A stretch of 6,310 bases of DNA, taken from an uncultured Eubacteriales bacterium (GTDB lineage: Bacteria; Bacillota; Clostridia; Oscillospirales; Acutalibacteraceae). The notes below the pieces were generated by a model that did not search any database, was not told the DNA's origin, and saw nothing but the letters and a program-made list of their open reading frames with translations. A program made the translations under genes and the position numbers. How positions within the stretch are numbered: the stretch's first letter is position 1; every line of letters begins with the position of its first letter. The stretch is from contig CAKTXU010000113.1 in the NCBI GenBank assembly GCA_934630995.1, forward strand, positions 1 through 6,310, given 5' to 3'. Shown piece after piece: positions 3,957 through 6,310 of this stretch.

Positions 3957-6310
3957 TCAAAGCTCCGCTTTCATCTCCTCGGGTATAGCGGCCTCCAGGG
4001 CCTCCCGCAGGGTATCCAAGGGGGTGAGCCCCTGCTTTATCTTGACGGCGAAATAGGGCTTGGCTCCGGCGGATATCATCACCCGGCCCTTGAGAGCGGC
4101 GGACATCCGGGAGCCCACCTGCATATCCAGCTTCCGCTGATAGAGCAGCAGGCTGTCCTGCTGCTGCTTGACCTCGTAGATCCCCACGCCGGCGGCCATG
4201 TTGCGCAGCAGGGCCACATCGATGAGGCCCTGCACCGCCTCCGGCGGCTCCCCGAACCGGTCGATGAGCTCGTCGTACACGTCCAGGGAATCCTCGTGGG
4301 TGCGGATATCCGCAATCCTGCGGTAAACGTCCAGGCGCTGCGCGTTGGAGACGATATAGCTTTCCGGAATATGGGCCGAAACCTGCAGGTCGATGAGGCA
4401 TTCCGCCTCCCGCTCCCCTTTGGACACGCCCCTCTCCTCGTCCACTGCCTCGGACAGCAGGCGCAGGTACATCTCGTAGCCCACCGCCTCCATATGGCCG
4501 TGCTGCTGGGCCCCCAGCAGATTGCCCGCGCCGCGGATTTCCATATCCCGCATGGCGATTTTGAAGCCCGCGCCGAACTCGGTGAATTCCCGGATAGCCT
4601 CCAGCCGTTTGGAAGCCACATCGGTGAGCACCTTGCCCCGAACGAAGGTGAGATAGGCGAAGGCCCGGCGTGAGGAACGCCCCACCCGGCCCCGCAGCTG
4701 GTGGAGCTGGGACAGGCCGTAGCGGTCGGCGTTTTCAATGACAAGGGTGTTGACGTTGGGGATATCCACCCCGGTTTCGATGATGGTGGTGCACACCAGA
4801 ATGTCGATTTCATGCTCGAGCACCTGCCGCCAGATGTCGGAAAGCTGCTCCTCCGTCATCTTGCCGTGGGCGAAGCCTACCCTGGCTTCGGGAATCCGCA
4901 TTTGAATGCCGGCGGCGCAGCGCTCGATGGTTTCCACCCGGTTGTGGAGATAATACACCTGTCCGCCCCGGCGGAGCTCCCGCTTGATGGCGTCGGTGAC
5001 AATGCCGTTGTCGTGCTCTAGGACATAGGTCTGTACCGGCCGCCGGTCCTGCGGGGCTTCCTCGATGACCGACATATCCCGGATGCCGCTCATCGCCATG
5101 TTCAGCGTCCGGGGGATGGGGGTGGCAGAGAGGGTGAGCACATCGATATTTGGGGCCAGCTCCTTGATCCGTTCCTTCTGAGCGACGCCGAAGCGCTGCT
5201 CCTCGTCCACGATAAACAGGCCCAGATCCTTGAATCTCACATCCTTGGACAGCATCCGGTGGGTACCCACCAGGATGTCGATTTCCCCCAGGCGCACCCG
5301 GCGGAGAATCTCCTCCTGCTGCTTGGAGGTGCGGAAGCGGGAGAGCATCTCGATTTGTACGGGAAAGCCCTCAAAGCGTTTGACCAGGGTGTTGTAATGC
5401 TGAAAGGCGAGGATGGTGGTGGGCACCAGCAGGACACACTGCTTGCCCTGGGTGACGCATTTGAAGGCCGCCCGCAGCGCCACCTCGGTTTTGCCGAAGC
5501 CCACGTCTCCGCACAGGAGCCGGTCCATGGGGATTGGGCGCTCCATGTCGGCCTTGATTTCCTCAATACAACGGAGCTGATCCTCGGTTTCCTCATATTC
5601 AAACCGGCGTTCGAAGTCGTATTGCCATTCCCCGTCCGGCTCAAAGGCGAAGCCGGGGGTGGCCATCCGTTTGGAATACAGGGCGATGAGCTCCTTGGCG
5701 ATGTCCTTGACCGCCGCCCGGACCCGGCTCTTGGTCTTCTGCCATTCCTGGCCGCCCAAACGGTGGAGCTTGACCTTGATCTCATCCTTGGTGCCGATGT
5801 ATTTGGAGACAAGATCCAACTGTGTCACGGGGACATACAGGGTGTCCCCCTTGTCGTATTGCAGTTTGATGTAATCCTTGACCACCCCCTGGATTTCCAG
5901 CTGATGGATGCCCTGGTACAGGCCGATGCCGTGGGCGGCGTGGACGATGTAATCCCCGGGGGTCAGCTCGGACAGACTGTGGATTTCCGCCCCCTTGTTC
6001 CGCTTTGCCCGGCGGACCTTGTGCCGGGCGCCGGATACCCGCCCGTGGGTGATCACCGAAAGCGCCGCGTCGGGAAATTCAAAGCCGGCGGACAGCCCCC
6101 CCTGCATCACCAGAATCCGGCCTTTGACCGGCGCCTCGGGGGCGGGGGCGTAGAGGGCGGGCAGCTCCAGCTTTACCAGATCCTCCGCCAGGGTCTGGGC
6201 GGTTTTTTCCTCCGCTCCGGCCAGCACGATGGCGGCTTGGCCCCGGTGCAGGATATCCCGCAGATCGTCCGCCAGCAGCTCGATACCCCCCGACCATACG
6301 GGGAGCTGAC
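3957..6310 (-). CDS. mfd: Transcription-repair coupling factor Mfd, C-terminal two thirds
   Basis: Mfd is a cytoplasmic dsDNA translocase that pushes RNA polymerase off lesions and recruits UvrA for nucleotide excision repair. The frame stays open to the right edge with no stop, so the first ~370-400 residues (UvrB-like domains) lie outside; a GTG at 6227 is internal. Numbering from the first visible full codon (6308), about 783 residues are present. They comprise the RNA-polymerase-interacting CarD-like domain with HAAHGIGLYQGI (123-134); Walker A GDVGFGKT (267-274); the DEEQ box (368-371) with RFGV; SATPIPRT (394-401); TTIIETGVDIPNVNT (507-521); and QLRGRVGR (537-544). The GAQQHGHMEAVGYEMY segment follows (599-614). 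The C-terminal domain, from about 632 and including RFGEPPEAV (684-692), normally masks UvrA binding until engagement. All translocase motifs look intact, so this should be a functional gene, read towards the unknown gene. It is a housekeeping gene and unlikely to be linked to its left neighbours. Confidence 0.98.
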   Translation of the reverse strand, partial: QLPVWSGGIELLADDLRDILHRGQAAIVLAGAEEKTAQTLAEDLVKLELPALYAPAPEAPVKGRILVMQGGLSAGFEFPDAALSVITHGRVSGARHKVRRAKRNKGAEIHSLSELTPGDYIVHAAHGIGLYQGIHQLEIQGVVKDYIKLQYDKGDTLYVPVTQLDLVSKYIGTKDEIKVKLHRLGGQEWQKTKSRVRAAVKDIAKELIALYSKRMATPGFAFEPDGEWQYDFERRFEYEETEDQLRCIEEIKADMERPIPMDRLLCGDVGFGKTEVALRAAFKCVTQGKQCVLLVPTTILAFQHYNTLVKRFEGFPVQIEMLSRFRTSKQQEEILRRVRLGEIDILVGTHRMLSKDVRFKDLGLFIVDEEQRFGVAQKERIKELAPNIDVLTLSATPIPRTLNMAMSGIRDMSVIEEAPQDRRPVQTYVLEHDNGIVTDAIKRELRRGGQVYYLHNRVETIERCAAGIQMRIPEARVGFAHGKMTEEQLSDIWRQVLEHEIDILVCTTIIETGVDIPNVNTLVIENADRYGLSQLHQLRGRVGRSSRRAFAYLTFVRGKVLTDVASKRLEAIREFTEFGAGFKIAMRDMEIRGAGNLLGAQQHGHMEAVGYEMYLRLLSEAVDEERGVSKGEREAECLIDLQVSAHIPESYIVSNAQRLDVYRRIADIRTHEDSLDVYDELIDRFGEPPEAVQGLIDVALLRNMAAGVGIYEVKQQQDSLLLYQRKLDMQVGSRMSAALKGRVMISAGAKPYFAVKIKQGLTPLDTLREALEAAIPEEMKAEL

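Noticed and set aside
3912..4673. Open frame of 253 codons on the + strand
   Set aside because: It is antisense to the mfd 3' end, starts inside or beside the terminator, and has no family features; the mfd frame is unmistakable.
4079..4813. Second long - strand frame inside mfd
   Set aside because: It overlaps the conserved Mfd motifs in another frame and gives a Cys/Trp/Ser/Arg-rich low-complexity translation typical of out-of-frame GC-rich DNA.
1..6310. Mobile element, CRISPR array, tRNA/rRNA or defence system
   Set aside because: No transposase, integrase, spaced direct repeats, tRNA-like fold or recognisable defence protein was seen on either strand.

Overview
The window looks like chromosome from a GC-rich member of the Clostridia (Bacillota), plausibly a gut Oscillospirales-type lineage. 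This rests on the GC-rich coding sequence, the Shine-Dalgarno-type ribosome sites, the T-tailed hairpin terminators, and the mix of a DraG-like hydrolase, an AraC regulator and a corrinoid-methyltransferase-like URO-D protein. The assignment is inference, as no marker gene fixes the taxon.

Layout, left to right. (1) The 3' part of an ADP-ribosylglycohydrolase-family gene on the + strand runs in from the left edge and ends at 776. (2) A 16-bp perfect hairpin with T-runs on both strands (828-874) serves as a shared terminator between this gene and the converging AraC-type regulator on the - strand (914-1768). (3) A divergent control region of about 85 bp (1769-1854) separates the regulator from a + strand uroporphyrinogen-decarboxylase-family gene (1855-2841). 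That protein carries the His-X-Cys...Cys metal-ligand pattern of corrinoid methyltransferases. (4) A short intergenic region (2842-2946) holds a 17-bp-stem inverted repeat, a good promoter whose -35 box lies inside the repeat, and an 18-bp AT-only palindrome near the expected transcription start. (5) This promoter serves an unfamiliar 320-residue gene (2947-3909). (6) A 12-bp hairpin terminator (3920-3955) separates it from the converging mfd gene (3957 to beyond the right edge, - strand), which encodes the transcription-repair coupling factor.

How the genes fit together: the AraC regulator and the URO-D-family gene are divergent neighbours, the usual arrangement for a regulator and its target, so they probably form a small inducible unit. 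The glycohydrolase is convergent with the regulator and need not be part of it. The 320-residue gene looks independently transcribed. mfd is a housekeeping gene. No mobile element, CRISPR array, RNA gene or phage gene is visible. The least explained parts are the 320-residue protein and the two palindromes around its promoter.
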